From NCBI RefSeq assembly GCF_007830515.1, contig NZ_VLKT01000005.1, forward strand, positions 1 to 64,000: a DNA stretch of 64,000 nt, written 5' to 3'. The first letter of the stretch is position 1, and every line of letters begins with the position of its first letter. This document shows positions 15,135-23,806 of this stretch, in pieces. A model generated the notes under the pieces. The model did not search any database. It was not told where the DNA came from and saw only the letters and a program-made list of their open reading frames with translations. The translations under genes were made by a program, and so were the position numbers. The DNA is from Mesorhizobium tianshanense (GTDB lineage: Bacteria > Pseudomonadota > Alphaproteobacteria > Rhizobiales > Rhizobiaceae).

Positions 15135-18102
15135 AGCACACCACCTGCCCCACATTTATGATGTCAGTCACAGTTGTCAGGACCGAATTGATTAGCGCTG
15201 TTCCCGCGACGGTTTGCGCAAGCTCGAAACTGCCCGCGATGATCGCGTTCACGATCGCGTCGGCGCCTGGGTAGTTGGTGACGATTTGCGGCGAGTATCC
15301 GCCGACGAAAACCGTGGGTCCGAATGATGCATAACCCCGGTTACAGTACCGAACCTTGCCGTTGTTGAGGTTGACGACCGGGTTGGTCATAAACAACGTA
15401 ACGGCTGCAAACCGGACTGCCAGTTTGATTTTGTATTTGAAGTTGATTTCGGGGGTCGTCCACTTCCACTTGCACTTGCGCGGTGGGAAATCACAAATTC
15501 CCCAGGTCCAACCGCTCTCTTCTGGAACGATGATCCATTTTTCTAGTGGCGAGTCACAGTCGCGCCCCGACGTTGTGTGGAACGCTACGGCGAGCGGGTT
15601 GGTTTGCCCGGACCCAGAGAAATCGCCATCTTTGACAGACACGTCGAAGTTCACACCGGCGACAGCCAAGTTGATTTCCGACGGGACCTTGAGGCGCGAA
15701 CCATCCTCGCACTTGAAGGCAATCTCGGCGTCAAAGGTTCGCCCGCCTGCGAAGGGGCTGACACTCGCCGAGCCGCTGCCATTGAGCCGGTCAGTTGGGC
15801 CGCTCGCATTGAGGTCGATGCGGAAGCTCGGCGCATTGGCGAGGCCCGCGTTCAGTATGCCGCTCGCGTTGAACCGAGCGTCGTCGAGGATCACGGCCTC
15901 GATGTCATTGACCTTCACGCGATTGACTTGCCTGGAGCTGATCGACACCGCGGCGTTGCCCACCCGAATGTCGCCCCCGAAGTCGATTTGACCGCTCGAC
16001 ATGCCAACTTCAAACCCTCGAACCTGAAGTGCTTCGAGTGACAGCACATCCTTGTAGCCGACCTTCAGCGCGTTCGCGTCGGCGACACTGAGCGGCGTCG
16101 TAAGCCGTGCGTCGAACGTGACGTCACTCGGCTTTTCAGGGTCAGCCGGCTTGTAAACACGATGGCCCTGCGCTTTGAAGCCGACCAGTTCGGCGGTACC
16201 GAAGTCGAGGTCGTCGGTTCCGACGAATTCAACCCCAAGGTGTTTGAGGGTGATATCGGGCTCCGTCACGCGGGTGCCGTTGATGTCGATTTCACCACCC
16301 GGCTCGATGAAGTGAAACCTGACGTCATCGGCGACCAGCTTGCCTCGTGCAATCAGCAATCGACCGCGCTCGAGGTCGTACAGCAGGTCGGCGCCCGCCT
16401 CGGTTGTTAAGGCGAGAGTGGCCTTTGCCTTCTTACCATTTTCGCCGATCCTCAGGATCGGTTCTCCAACGACCATTTGGCCTACACTGGTAAAGATCCG
16501 CCCTTCCGAAATTCGGCCAACCTTGAGGTCGGTCGGGTTGCTGAACCGCAGGGTCGTTTCCGACAAGGTGGGCTTTACGCCAGCAATCATCGGCTCAAGG
16601 AACGCAGCCAGTCCCAAGCCGAGGAAAAAGTCCTTCGCCTTTACGAAAAGGTGACTCGATTCAAGGTCGGCAAGCGGTATTCTGAGCAGCCCTTTGAGCC
16701 GCAACCCTTCGAACTTCCCGGTCAACCCGACCTTGTAGTCCTCGGTATGGAAATTCACTTTCCCTTCGCTCGCCTTGGCGTCAATGTCGATCGGGAACTC
16801 GAGGGTCGCAGCCACGTCGGCTAGGCTCGCGGTGATATCATTCAGTGTGAGCTTAAGGGGCTCCTCGACGTCGAGCTTACCGAGCGCGAGTGTACTGGTG
16901 GCGATCACGCCACCAAGCGTCAGGTCATCGACGTGGCGCGACAGCCTGAGATCCACGCTGTCCGAAAGATCGCTGCCGCCGAGAAGCGACAGCACTGCCG
17001 ACGATGGGTTTGAAAAGTGAATTGAGCTGCTGAACTGACCAGGGGTGAGTTCGGCGACGGTCCCCTGGCTAGCGCCCTCGATGACAGACGCGCCGGCGGG
17101 TCCAGCGATCAATCCCTGGGCCGCATCAAACGACAGGTCGCGCATGGTGGGGTTCGTTGCTACCAAGCCGAGCGGTAGTTGTTCACCGTTTGCCGACAAA
17201 TCGCCAAGGGCAAAGCTCGCATCGCGGAACGACACTGTACTGATCGCATTCGACTGCAGCGCCTCGTCTACATGACCATCAACACTCTTAAGCGAAACGC
17301 TCAGCACGCCCTCACGCGCGCTCAGTTCCACGCGCTTAAACGTGGCAGCGACACCCTTCAGGTCCAGCCCTGAAATCGACAGCGCATAACTAGCGAACGA
17401 GCCCGACTGATTTGCCACCAACCGGCCTTGCCAAAGTGTGGTTGTGCCGCCGTCGAGGTCAAAATGGAACGCCACATTATCGCGGTTTGGCCGCTTCGGG
17501 GCAAAGTTCAGGCCCGTGAGCTCGACGCCCTCGAAGTTGATCCGTGCCCCGTCGATCGTCCGGTTCCACGCTTCGATTTCGAACTCGCCTGTGAGCTTGC
17601 CGGCTTCAGCGAGGATCGTCTCCGTGTTCTTGATCCAAAGCTTCGCACCCGCGAGCTGAGTGGTCCCTCCGAGGACTGGCAGGTCATACTGAAGGACGTG
17701 GCCGAGTTTGGCCGAAAAGCGACCTGGCTCGACCTGAAACCGACTGGTGCCGGCATTGGACTCGAAGGCATGCCCATCGATCTCGATCTGCTCTATTCGC
17801 CCCGCCAGCAGGGGGCTGTTGCCGACCGCCGTCTCACGCTCGACGATTTGCTGACAGCTTTCGAGGAACGGCGCGGGGGTCGGCACACCTTTGAACACGA
17901 CGAGCATCGGCTTTTGCGTGCCCTTTTTGGGCGCCCGCTTCAGGACCGCCCGGGTCCACTTTCCATCGACCGTGAAGGTGGTTTCAGTCGTATCGAGCCG
18001 CGTACTCGTTCCATCGATGCAGAACGGCCCGATGAGCAGGCCGGCAGCCGAACTGGCGCTAGCCACAAGGCAGAATAGCCCCGCGCACAACATCCGAAGC
18101 AT
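15127..18102 (-). CDS. Very large exported beta-rich protein (AsmA-like in character)
   Basis: A 991-residue protein with a signal peptide (CAGLFCLVASASSAAGL) started at ATG 18102 behind GGGGGTGGAAA. Most of it is built from short alternating hydrophobic strands with repeated Asp/Gly turns (for example LTGEFEIEAW, LSISGLDLKGVAATFKRVELSA, LNGSGSASVSPF), resembling AsmA/TamB-like groove-forming envelope proteins more than an adhesin. No transmembrane anchor follows the signal peptide. A Cys/Trp-rich segment (ICDFPPRKCKWKW) and a hydrophobic C-terminus with one Cys (VGQVVCYD) close it. Its stop overlaps the next start by 8 nt. The fold statement is inference from pattern only. Confidence 0.65.
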   Translation of the reverse strand: MLRMLCAGLFCLVASASSAAGLLIGPFCIDGTSTRLDTTETTFTVDGKWTRAVLKRAPKKGTQKPMLVVFKGVPTPAPFLESCQQIVERETAVGNSPLLAGRIEQIEIDGHAFESNAGTSRFQVEPGRFSAKLGHVLQYDLPVLGGTTQLAGAKLWIKNTETILAEAGKLTGEFEIEAWNRTIDGARINFEGVELTGLNFAPKRPNRDNVAFHFDLDGGTTTLWQGRLVANQSGSFASYALSISGLDLKGVAATFKRVELSAREGVLSVSLKSVDGHVDEALQSNAISTVSFRDASFALGDLSANGEQLPLGLVATNPTMRDLSFDAAQGLIAGPAGASVIEGASQGTVAELTPGQFSSSIHFSNPSSAVLSLLGGSDLSDSVDLRLSRHVDDLTLGGVIATSTLALGKLDVEEPLKLTLNDITASLADVAATLEFPIDIDAKASEGKVNFHTEDYKVGLTGKFEGLRLKGLLRIPLADLESSHLFVKAKDFFLGLGLAAFLEPMIAGVKPTLSETTLRFSNPTDLKVGRISEGRIFTSVGQMVVGEPILRIGENGKKAKATLALTTEAGADLLYDLERGRLLIARGKLVADDVRFHFIEPGGEIDINGTRVTEPDITLKHLGVEFVGTDDLDFGTAELVGFKAQGHRVYKPADPEKPSDVTFDARLTTPLSVADANALKVGYKDVLSLEALQVRGFEVGMSSGQIDFGGDIRVGNAAVSISSRQVNRVKVNDIEAVILDDARFNASGILNAGLANAPSFRIDLNASGPTDRLNGSGSASVSPFAGGRTFDAEIAFKCEDGSRLKVPSEINLAVAGVNFDVSVKDGDFSGSGQTNPLAVAFHTTSGRDCDSPLEKWIIVPEESGWTWGICDFPPRKCKWKWTTPEINFKYKIKLAVRFAAVTLFMTNPVVNLNNGKVRYCNRGYASFGPTVFVGGYSPQIVTNYPGADAIVNAIIAGSFELAQTVAGTALINSVLTTVTDIINVGQVVCYD

Positions 18103-18148
18103 TTTCCACCCCCCCGCCGACAAGGTTTAACTAAGGCTAGCTAACCGC

Positions 18149-18469
18149 CTAACCGCACCCGAAAAAGTAGCAAATAACCGATCCGATCAGAGGTATCCCG
18201 GCTATCACGCCAGCAACGTGCTCGTACTTTTCGCGCGGCAAATTTCCGTCACGCGCCTGATTGTAATCCGAAACCATGCAGTTGGGGTATTTGGTGCCGG
18301 TTGACACCCTGAGGAACTCGCGGCCTGGGTCGATGTCTCCCGTTTTCCATTCCACAACGAGGTTGGCGTTCTGGCACGATACGTGGAACAAGTAGTCAGT
18401 CGCTCGGGCTTCGCTCGCCAGGAAAGTCGGCACCAGCACCGCGACGCAGCATAGTTTGCGGAATTTCAT
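18149..18469 (-). CDS. Small exported protein with hydrophobic C-terminus
   Basis: A 106-residue protein started at ATG 18469 after GGGGGAAGGCA. A signal peptide (LCCVAVLVPTFLASEARA) is followed by a short mature domain with Cys (HVSCQNANLVVEW, YPNCMVSDYN). The tail, VAGVIAGIPLIGSVICYFFGCG, is strongly hydrophobic and could insert in a membrane or act as a glycine-zipper-like segment. It sits between two much larger exported proteins of the same operon. Confidence 0.6.
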   Translation of the reverse strand: MKFRKLCCVAVLVPTFLASEARATDYLFHVSCQNANLVVEWKTGDIDPGREFLRVSTGTKYPNCMVSDYNQARDGNLPREKYEHVAGVIAGIPLIGSVICYFFGCG

Positions 18470-18489
18470 TGCCTTCCCCCACGGCCGGA

Positions 18490-19791
18490 TCACTCAGCAA
18501 TGTCGTCCGGGATTTTAGGTGTCACCAGCAAAAGACCGGACGACACCTTCGCGTTGAACAGTTTGTCCGAACGGTCTCCGTCTACCGTCAGGTCCCTGTT
18601 GTCGAAGGTTTTGACGAACATCGTCATCCTGACGGTGGTGTCGGGGCGGTCGAGCGGGAGGTCACTGTGCCAGACGATATCACCCTTCTTGGCTGGCCCG
18701 GGACCTTCGGTGCTCACCATTTTGTAAATGGTGCCACGGAGAGAGCAGGAGACGTAACCGTCCTTCTTTATGATCCCGAACAAATTTCCCCCACTCCTGA
18801 ATTCGTCCAGTCTGGCGAAGACGGATATTCCGTTCTCGCTCGACTTGTTCATGTCCTTGCCTTCACACCGTCCGGCTTCGCCGTGGCCCTGCAGCACTTC
18901 CAGGGGTTTTTCCAAATCCCACTTCCAACCGTCTTTGGGCGTGGCCACTTTGTAGACCCGGTCGTTGCGGGCTTTGAACTGTCCGAGATTTTGAGTGAAT
19001 GGTTCTTCGACCCTCACATCGTTCTTGACGACGGTCGAATAGTCGTATGTCCCCAACACTTTAGGGAACACGATCAACGCCAAATCCCTGTCGACGACTT
19101 CCTTAGTCCCGAACAGGTAGCGGATGACATTCGAGGAATTGACTTTGTAGCTGAATTTGAGCGCTTGCCGACTGATGGTCCTCTCCTCGACAGGGATGGA
19201 CAGATTGGACAAGGCGAACTGGGCTTCCTGCTGCGTAAGGGAAATCCTCGGCACCAAAGTCGTCCCGATGGTCAGTTGCGGGTCTGCCTCGCCCAAACTG
19301 ACCCCTTTGACAGTGACAATGGTCTCGCCGGTTCCTCCGACAACGATCCTTGGCCCATAGCGGGTTATGTACGTCTTGCCGCCGATTATGGGGATGTCCG
19401 CGATGATCTGGTTTGCATTCTCGCCGATCTGTTGGATGGTCTCGAGCCTATTGGCGGCATGGTCGTTGGCTTGGACCGTCAACGCATCTGCTTTTGCAAA
19501 GATTTCCCTGGTCGTTGCTTTGACTTCGTTGAAGGTCTTGTTGATCAGGTCCGTGTTTGCGAGCCGCCAGGCCTCGATGGCGTCTTTTGCTTCCATGGAC
19601 GCGCGGGCAAGCAGATAATCACCCTCGGCCATGGCTTTGTTTATGGTGCCGTTGAGCTGACTGAAAAGCTGGTCGACCACAATTCCCATCGTAAGGGTGC
19701 CGACTATCTCCGCCTTGGCAATGGACGGATTGCCAAGCGACATCAGCGATATGACGGCTACGGCCGAAGTGAGTTTGGAAATGCTCGGCAT
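18490..19791 (-). CDS. Exported hypothetical protein, first gene of the second transcription unit
   Basis: A 433-residue protein with a signal peptide (LTSAVAVISLMSLGNPSIAKAE). Residues about 30-120 are helical, with heptad-like stretches (LARASMEAKDAIEAWRLANTDLI, ANRLETIQQIGENANQI), followed by beta-rich sequence (GPRIVVGGTGETIVTVKGVSL) and a C-terminal part with two Cys. No family is recognised. ATG 19791 follows GGGGGATCAAAAGGC. The promoter box lies 75 nt upstream and matches the box before the first gene of the other unit, so the genes should be co-regulated. Confidence 0.65.
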   Translation of the reverse strand: MPSISKLTSAVAVISLMSLGNPSIAKAEIVGTLTMGIVVDQLFSQLNGTINKAMAEGDYLLARASMEAKDAIEAWRLANTDLINKTFNEVKATTREIFAKADALTVQANDHAANRLETIQQIGENANQIIADIPIIGGKTYITRYGPRIVVGGTGETIVTVKGVSLGEADPQLTIGTTLVPRISLTQQEAQFALSNLSIPVEERTISRQALKFSYKVNSSNVIRYLFGTKEVVDRDLALIVFPKVLGTYDYSTVVKNDVRVEEPFTQNLGQFKARNDRVYKVATPKDGWKWDLEKPLEVLQGHGEAGRCEGKDMNKSSENGISVFARLDEFRSGGNLFGIIKKDGYVSCSLRGTIYKMVSTEGPGPAKKGDIVWHSDLPLDRPDTTVRMTMFVKTFDNRDLTVDGDRSDKLFNAKVSSGLLLVTPKIPDDIAE

Positions 19792-19836
19792 GCCTTTTGA
19801 TCCCCCGTTTACGGCGCGCGGGCCGTCATCACGGGC

Positions 19837-19878
19837 ATCATAAGCGGGATGGGTATCGCCCGCATGACCCAATTGGGT
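19837..19878 (-). promoter_or_regulatory. Promoter with palindromic operator ACCCAATTGGGT
   Basis: A perfect 12-bp palindrome at 19867-19878 is followed on the minus strand, after 24 nt, by TATGAT (19842-19837), a near-consensus -10 element. If TATGAT occupies -12 to -7, the palindrome is centred at -42.5, the usual place for a LuxR-type activator overlapping the -35 region. The 18-bp stretch CGCATGACCCAATTGGGT (19861-19878) recurs exactly at 22680-22697. Confidence 0.7.
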
Positions 19879-19957
19879 CGAATGCGGGGGCGTTTAGGTA
19901 CCTCCCAGACGCGTGAGCAAAGCCCTTGGTTCGGGCTCTCGATACGCCCGGCTGCCT

Positions 19958-20752
19958 TCAGTTGTTGCGAGCTGCTTCCTGGATTTTCTGGCCTGTCAAA
20001 GAGCCAATTACGCAGAACGAATGTTCCTTGCCAGCATCGGATCGAACAGGTCTCAATTCGAATCTCGTTCCTGAGAAGTCAATGGCGCTCTGTGTGTCGA
20101 AGGCAAACTCAAGGACTGGTCCGACAGGAACGGGAACGGCTATTGGGTGGCCGATTCCTATGCCCCACAGAGAGGCGTTGATCGTGACCGGGACCTCTGT
20201 TGGCGACAGCAGGTCCACTTTGCCGCTGGCCCATTTATTTGCAACGGAAAACAGGTTGATTGCAAAAGCAACGGAAACCCCGTCTTTGCGGACCGCGACA
20301 GTGTTGTGAGAACCGATCCTGGCCAGCATCTTTTTCAGATGTACAGCGCCTTGAACATTTGTGGTGAAGCTGCCCGTCCACCTGATAGGGCCTTCTTCAT
20401 GGGGGCCAAGTTGAAAATCCGTTATCTGAACACCCAATGTGATGGATGGTCTGTCATGGAACTCAAGAAAGTTGTTGCCGCTCGCCCAGATCTGACCGTC
20501 TATGGCGACGCTTCGCCCAGCCACAGCCAAGGGAATGTTCGCGCGAATGAGCGCCAACAAGACCTCCTGCGACTTCTCCAAATCGGCAACTGCCAGAAAT
20601 TGTGGAGCTTTCGGCGTGAACGATGGGCAGACCTCGACCGCAGAACTTAATCGGCCTTTTCCAGCGTCTGCTTCATCGGGACGAGCATGCGCGGCAAAGT
20701 ATGCGGCAGCCCCCAACAGTCCCATGAGCACAGTTGTCCGGAACAGCCGCAT
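19958..20752 (-). CDS. Membrane-anchored or exported hypothetical protein
   Basis: A 264-residue protein started at ATG 20752, 4 nt after the stop of the previous gene, with GGAGGGTGATCCG as ribosome binding site. One N-terminal hydrophobic segment (TTVLMGLLGAAAYFAAHA) acts as signal or anchor. The rest alternates strands and helices (IPLAVAGRSVAIDGQIWASG, GVQITDFQLGPHEEG, AVPVPVGPVLEFAFDTQ), in a style similar to its upstream neighbour, so the two may be distant paralogues. No family name is given. It ends the first transcription unit of the secreted-protein cluster. Confidence 0.6.
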   Translation of the reverse strand: MRLFRTTVLMGLLGAAAYFAAHARPDEADAGKGRLSSAVEVCPSFTPKAPQFLAVADLEKSQEVLLALIRANIPLAVAGRSVAIDGQIWASGNNFLEFHDRPSITLGVQITDFQLGPHEEGPIRWTGSFTTNVQGAVHLKKMLARIGSHNTVAVRKDGVSVAFAINLFSVANKWASGKVDLLSPTEVPVTINASLWGIGIGHPIAVPVPVGPVLEFAFDTQSAIDFSGTRFELRPVRSDAGKEHSFCVIGSLTGQKIQEAARNN

Positions 20753-20756
20753 CGGA

Positions 20757-21515
20757 TCACCCTCCGTCGCCGATTGAGGCAAGCGCTAAAATGACATCGC
20801 CGTCCCCTACGACTTGAAAATCGCCGACTGCAGCCTTGAGGGAAACAGGCTTCATCGAGAAACCGAAAGTTACGCCTGATCCGCCAATTCTCTGCGAGAA
20901 GTTCGGAATTGCGGCACTGACGTCCTGTGACAACTCGAATGTCGGATTGACGGAGACAACGCCATCTCCAGCAAAGAAAAGGCCGGCGGCTGAAATGATG
21001 CGGGAAACCAATCGGGGGATGGGAGTTTCCAAACCTTCGTTAACGATCCGCAACTTATCGATATCGAGAAAGGCGATATCGAGCTTGGCCCCACGATCCT
21101 TGGTGAACTCAACTTGCGCGGAAAATGTCCCTTGGATGCTGGGGACGACCGACAGCTCGCTGTCCAAGACAAACGAGCCTTCAATTTCAGGAAAACCGTT
21201 GGATGGCAGGAATTTCAACTGATGAATCTGCAATACGGACCGAAGCGGCGCAACCGGGAAACTGACTGCGAAATCGGAAGCGGCGCTGTTGAGGGTATCG
21301 ATCGGCATGATGACCGATACGTGTTTGGCATCAGCGGATTCCAAAAATTTCTGATGGAGATCGGAGCTTCTGCTGTTTGCTGATTGCTCCTTGAAGAAAA
21401 GGAAGGCGCTGCTTGCAAACGACATGACAATCACAGCGCCAACAAGAATGACCGCGGCCGCCCATGTTATTCTCAGCGTTCGCATCGCGTGCTTCAACAG
21501 TTCGCTGATCGACAC
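20757..21515 (-). CDS. Single-pass membrane hypothetical protein
   Basis: A protein of 252 residues if started at GTG 21515; an internal ATG at 21485 is an alternative, and neither has a clear ribosome binding site. A single transmembrane helix spans about residues 16-41 (ITWAAAVILVGAVIVMSFASSAFLFF), leaving about 210 residues outside the inner membrane. That part is beta-rich and ends FSMKPVSLKAAVGDFQVVGDGDVIL. It lies 13 nt after the stop of the metallopeptidase-like gene, consistent with one operon. Confidence 0.6.
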   Translation of the reverse strand: MSISELLKHAMRTLRITWAAAVILVGAVIVMSFASSAFLFFKEQSANSRSSDLHQKFLESADAKHVSVIMPIDTLNSAASDFAVSFPVAPLRSVLQIHQLKFLPSNGFPEIEGSFVLDSELSVVPSIQGTFSAQVEFTKDRGAKLDIAFLDIDKLRIVNEGLETPIPRLVSRIISAAGLFFAGDGVVSVNPTFELSQDVSAAIPNFSQRIGGSGVTFGFSMKPVSLKAAVGDFQVVGDGDVILALASIGDGG

Positions 21516-21528
21516 ATGTCGCTTTTAT

Positions 21529-22611
21529 TCACATGCAAACGTAGGCATATGCGGGGTGTCCCGGCGCACACATCGCAGGACAAATATTGATTCGGACCAT
21601 TTGGTTTGCGCAACGGGGTTCCGGTGCAGTTGAAACGGGGGTTGGTCCCCAGCATCCACAAACCTGCATTCCAAAACCTGGTGGGAACCCAGCTCCCGCC
21701 GCCGCAGGGGTCGGCACTATGACAGGCGGCACGAGCGCGCCCGTAATCGGCCCTTGAGCCGTGTCGCACCAACAAGGAGTTCCAACTGGAGCGGAACCAT
21801 TGACTTGGCAGGGACCTATCCAAGTATGGCAGACATTGGAGCTTCCGCTCGCCGAAAAATTGGCGACCGGGCGGTTTACCATGAACTCGTTCGTAGCTTG
21901 TCCTGCCGACGAAAACTCGTTGGCGGTACGAATGGCTGCCCACGCCAAATATCTTGTCTCGGCTTCGTAAGCTTCACGCTCGACGCTCTCGTGGCTCCTG
22001 AGATAGCGGATGGCGAAGTCGCGCAAGCCCCACTGCTGGTACTGGCCAACGTGCGTCAGTTCATGAACCCAAAGAGTCGGATTGTAGAGGGCGTCAGTTT
22101 GCTCCTTGAAGACGATCACGTAGTCCAGCGTAATCGCTTGTGCCTCGCCATATCGAATTGAGTTCACCTGAAGCGTAAGATCGCCGCCGCCCTGAACTCT
22201 AAATCGTGCCGCATCGAGGATATGGTCCGGGATGAATCCGGCCAAATTGTTCCGGATCTCGGGAGGTATGGGCTCCACCCCATTGTTCAAAGCGTCGTCT
22301 CTCGACCGGGCAATCATTTCCTGCAGGATGGGTGCACCGGACTGAACAAGGGTTTCATTCACGGCTTGCGAGGCTCCCTCCTCTATGGCTTTGTATGGCG
22401 GGATTGCCTCCTTTATTTCACGATGCGCGTCATCGAGCTGGGTTCCGACACCCGGGGCGACCTTATTGATTAAATCGCCAATCAGTCCTCCAGCCGTCGC
22501 TGTTGAAGCAAAGCAAGCCATTGCCGTGAAGAAGACTGCCTTCCTTATCGCGGAAAAGCCAAAAGTTATGAGCTGGCTCCTTCTCGAAACGAATGCGACT
22601 TTCATCGACAT
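21529..22611 (-). CDS. Exported protein with DUF4157-like HExxH metallopeptidase motif
   Basis: A 360-residue protein started at ATG 22611, with AGGAGGACGCC directly upstream. A signal peptide ends near STATAGG. The core holds PTLWVHELTHVGQYQQWG, a canonical HExxH zinc motif, followed after about 25 residues by ESVEREAYEAETRYLAW, which could supply a third ligand; this arrangement resembles DUF4157-type domains. The C-terminal 110 residues are rich in Cys, Pro and Gly (CHTWIGPCQVNG, TPCWCDTAQG, VCGCWGP, CPAMCAPGHP), suggesting a disulfide-stabilised extracytoplasmic module. It is the first gene of unit 1, with a LuxR-type box 74 nt upstream. Confidence 0.7.
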   Translation of the reverse strand: MSMKVAFVSRRSQLITFGFSAIRKAVFFTAMACFASTATAGGLIGDLINKVAPGVGTQLDDAHREIKEAIPPYKAIEEGASQAVNETLVQSGAPILQEMIARSRDDALNNGVEPIPPEIRNNLAGFIPDHILDAARFRVQGGGDLTLQVNSIRYGEAQAITLDYVIVFKEQTDALYNPTLWVHELTHVGQYQQWGLRDFAIRYLRSHESVEREAYEAETRYLAWAAIRTANEFSSAGQATNEFMVNRPVANFSASGSSNVCHTWIGPCQVNGSAPVGTPCWCDTAQGPITGALVPPVIVPTPAAAGAGFPPGFGMQVCGCWGPTPVSTAPEPRCANQMVRINICPAMCAPGHPAYAYVCM

Positions 22612-22654
22612 GGCGTCCTCCTGCCAAAAAATTGGCATCTGCCCGACCGAGAGC

Positions 22655-22697
22655 ACCATAAAAGGGAACTGTTGCCGTCCGCATGACCCAATTGGGT
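22655..22697 (-). promoter_or_regulatory. Promoter with second copy of the palindromic operator
   Basis: ACCCAATTGGGT at 22686-22697 is followed on the minus strand by 25 nt and TATGGT (22660-22655) as candidate -10. The box lies 74 nt before the start of the metallopeptidase-like gene and 5 nt after the stop of the LuxR-type regulator. CGCATGACCCAATTGGGT is shared exactly with 19861-19878. Confidence 0.7.
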
Positions 22698-22702
22698 GAC
22701 GC

Positions 22703-23806
22703 CTACTGTGTTCCTACTTGAAGCCTGGAGAGCAGAGCCATCAGATCAGACTGACGATGGGTCTCGGTCTTCGCAAAGACAGCTTTGAGCTGGTTTCTGG
22801 CTGTCTCATACGTGATGCAGAGGTGCTCAGCTACGGCGAGCAGGCAATCTCCCCCAGCCAGCATCCCCGCCAGTTTGGCCTCGGCCCGGGTCAGCCCGAA
22901 ACAGGACATCAAAACCGTCTCCGTCGGCCGCGACCGAATGTCGGGGTCGACGAAGACCGCGGCGGCCTGGCAGGGCGAAAGGGAATTGTGCGTGACCTTC
23001 GGTAGCCGCAGCAGGTAAGCCAGCAGCGGACGCCCTCCGGAGTGCGGTCTCGGCAGCTGGACGGGCGGCATCATTGCGGCCGAGCCGGGAGTTCGGAGCA
23101 ACTCGTTCAGGCTCCTGTCGAATGTATCGGTGGCATTCCTGCTCCCGGAAACAAGCCGCCCGGATACAATCCTGAGATCTTGGTCCAGCAGGGCCTCGGC
23201 CGGTCCGTTGATCCCGACAACGGCACCGTCGCGCCCCAACATCGCAGCCGGCGTCCCGGTCGCCATGAAGGCGTCGCACGCCGCCTCGAACCGGGCATAG
23301 CCGATCGCACTGGCAAAGGCGGCCGCTGTTCCCAATCGCTGCGACACATCCGCCAGTTCAATGACTTCCCGGCGATTGAACGGTCCCTGGCGGATTGTTC
23401 TTTGGATCGAGAGGCACCAGAGGTCATCTCCTGCAGCTACCTTCACCCCGGCAAACCACCGCAAACCAAATGGGGCGAGGAATTCCTGATAATATGGATG
23501 GCGTGCCATTTCGGCTTCCGAGACGATGTCGAGATCGACACCGGCACCTCGTTGGTGAAGGACGGGAGCTATTCGGTAGCGGATATCCCTGTCGATCCAA
23601 CCGCCTCTCACGTACTCATCAAACGAGGGTTCTAACGTGCGGCCGCGCGGGATGCCGGGCAAATGATTGTTCGCGTCGAACAGTATGGCCCCATAGCTGT
23701 GTGTTGCTTCCGATACGGTTTCCATTGCCGCGGGCCAGAGACCCGGGTCGAAAGCAGCCTTGGCGAAGGCCGAGTTGATCGCTTCCAAATTGAACGCAGT
23801 GCCCAT
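22703..23806 (-). CDS. LuxR-type transcriptional regulator, likely controller of the secreted-protein cluster
   Basis: A 367-residue protein with a large N-terminal sensory region and a C-terminal LuxR/GerE helix-turn-helix (about 300-360: CFGLTRAEAKLAGMLAGG, then LAVAEHLCITYETARNQLKAVF). The middle (AAMLGRDGAVVGINGPAEALL, residues about 190-210) looks PAS-like. It lacks a recognisable acyl-homoserine-lactone domain, so it is not an obvious quorum-sensing receptor. ATG 23806 has GGGAGGGGATAGGAC upstream. It is co-oriented with and directly upstream of the exported-protein genes, and two identical palindromes sit at the activator position of their promoters. Confidence 0.8.
   Translation of the reverse strand: MGTAFNLEAINSAFAKAAFDPGLWPAAMETVSEATHSYGAILFDANNHLPGIPRGRTLEPSFDEYVRGGWIDRDIRYRIAPVLHQRGAGVDLDIVSEAEMARHPYYQEFLAPFGLRWFAGVKVAAGDDLWCLSIQRTIRQGPFNRREVIELADVSQRLGTAAAFASAIGYARFEAACDAFMATGTPAAMLGRDGAVVGINGPAEALLDQDLRIVSGRLVSGSRNATDTFDRSLNELLRTPGSAAMMPPVQLPRPHSGGRPLLAYLLRLPKVTHNSLSPCQAAAVFVDPDIRSRPTETVLMSCFGLTRAEAKLAGMLAGGDCLLAVAEHLCITYETARNQLKAVFAKTETHRQSDLMALLSRLQVGTQ

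Noticed and set aside
18469..19800. 443-codon plus-strand frame
   Set aside because: Antisense to the exported 433-residue protein, whose signal peptide, ribosome binding site and promoter box support the minus strand.
13474..23806. A contractile injection (eCIS) locus because of the DUF4157-like protein
   Set aside because: No tail tube, sheath, baseplate or AAA ATPase of such systems is present; the neighbours carry Sec-type signals instead.
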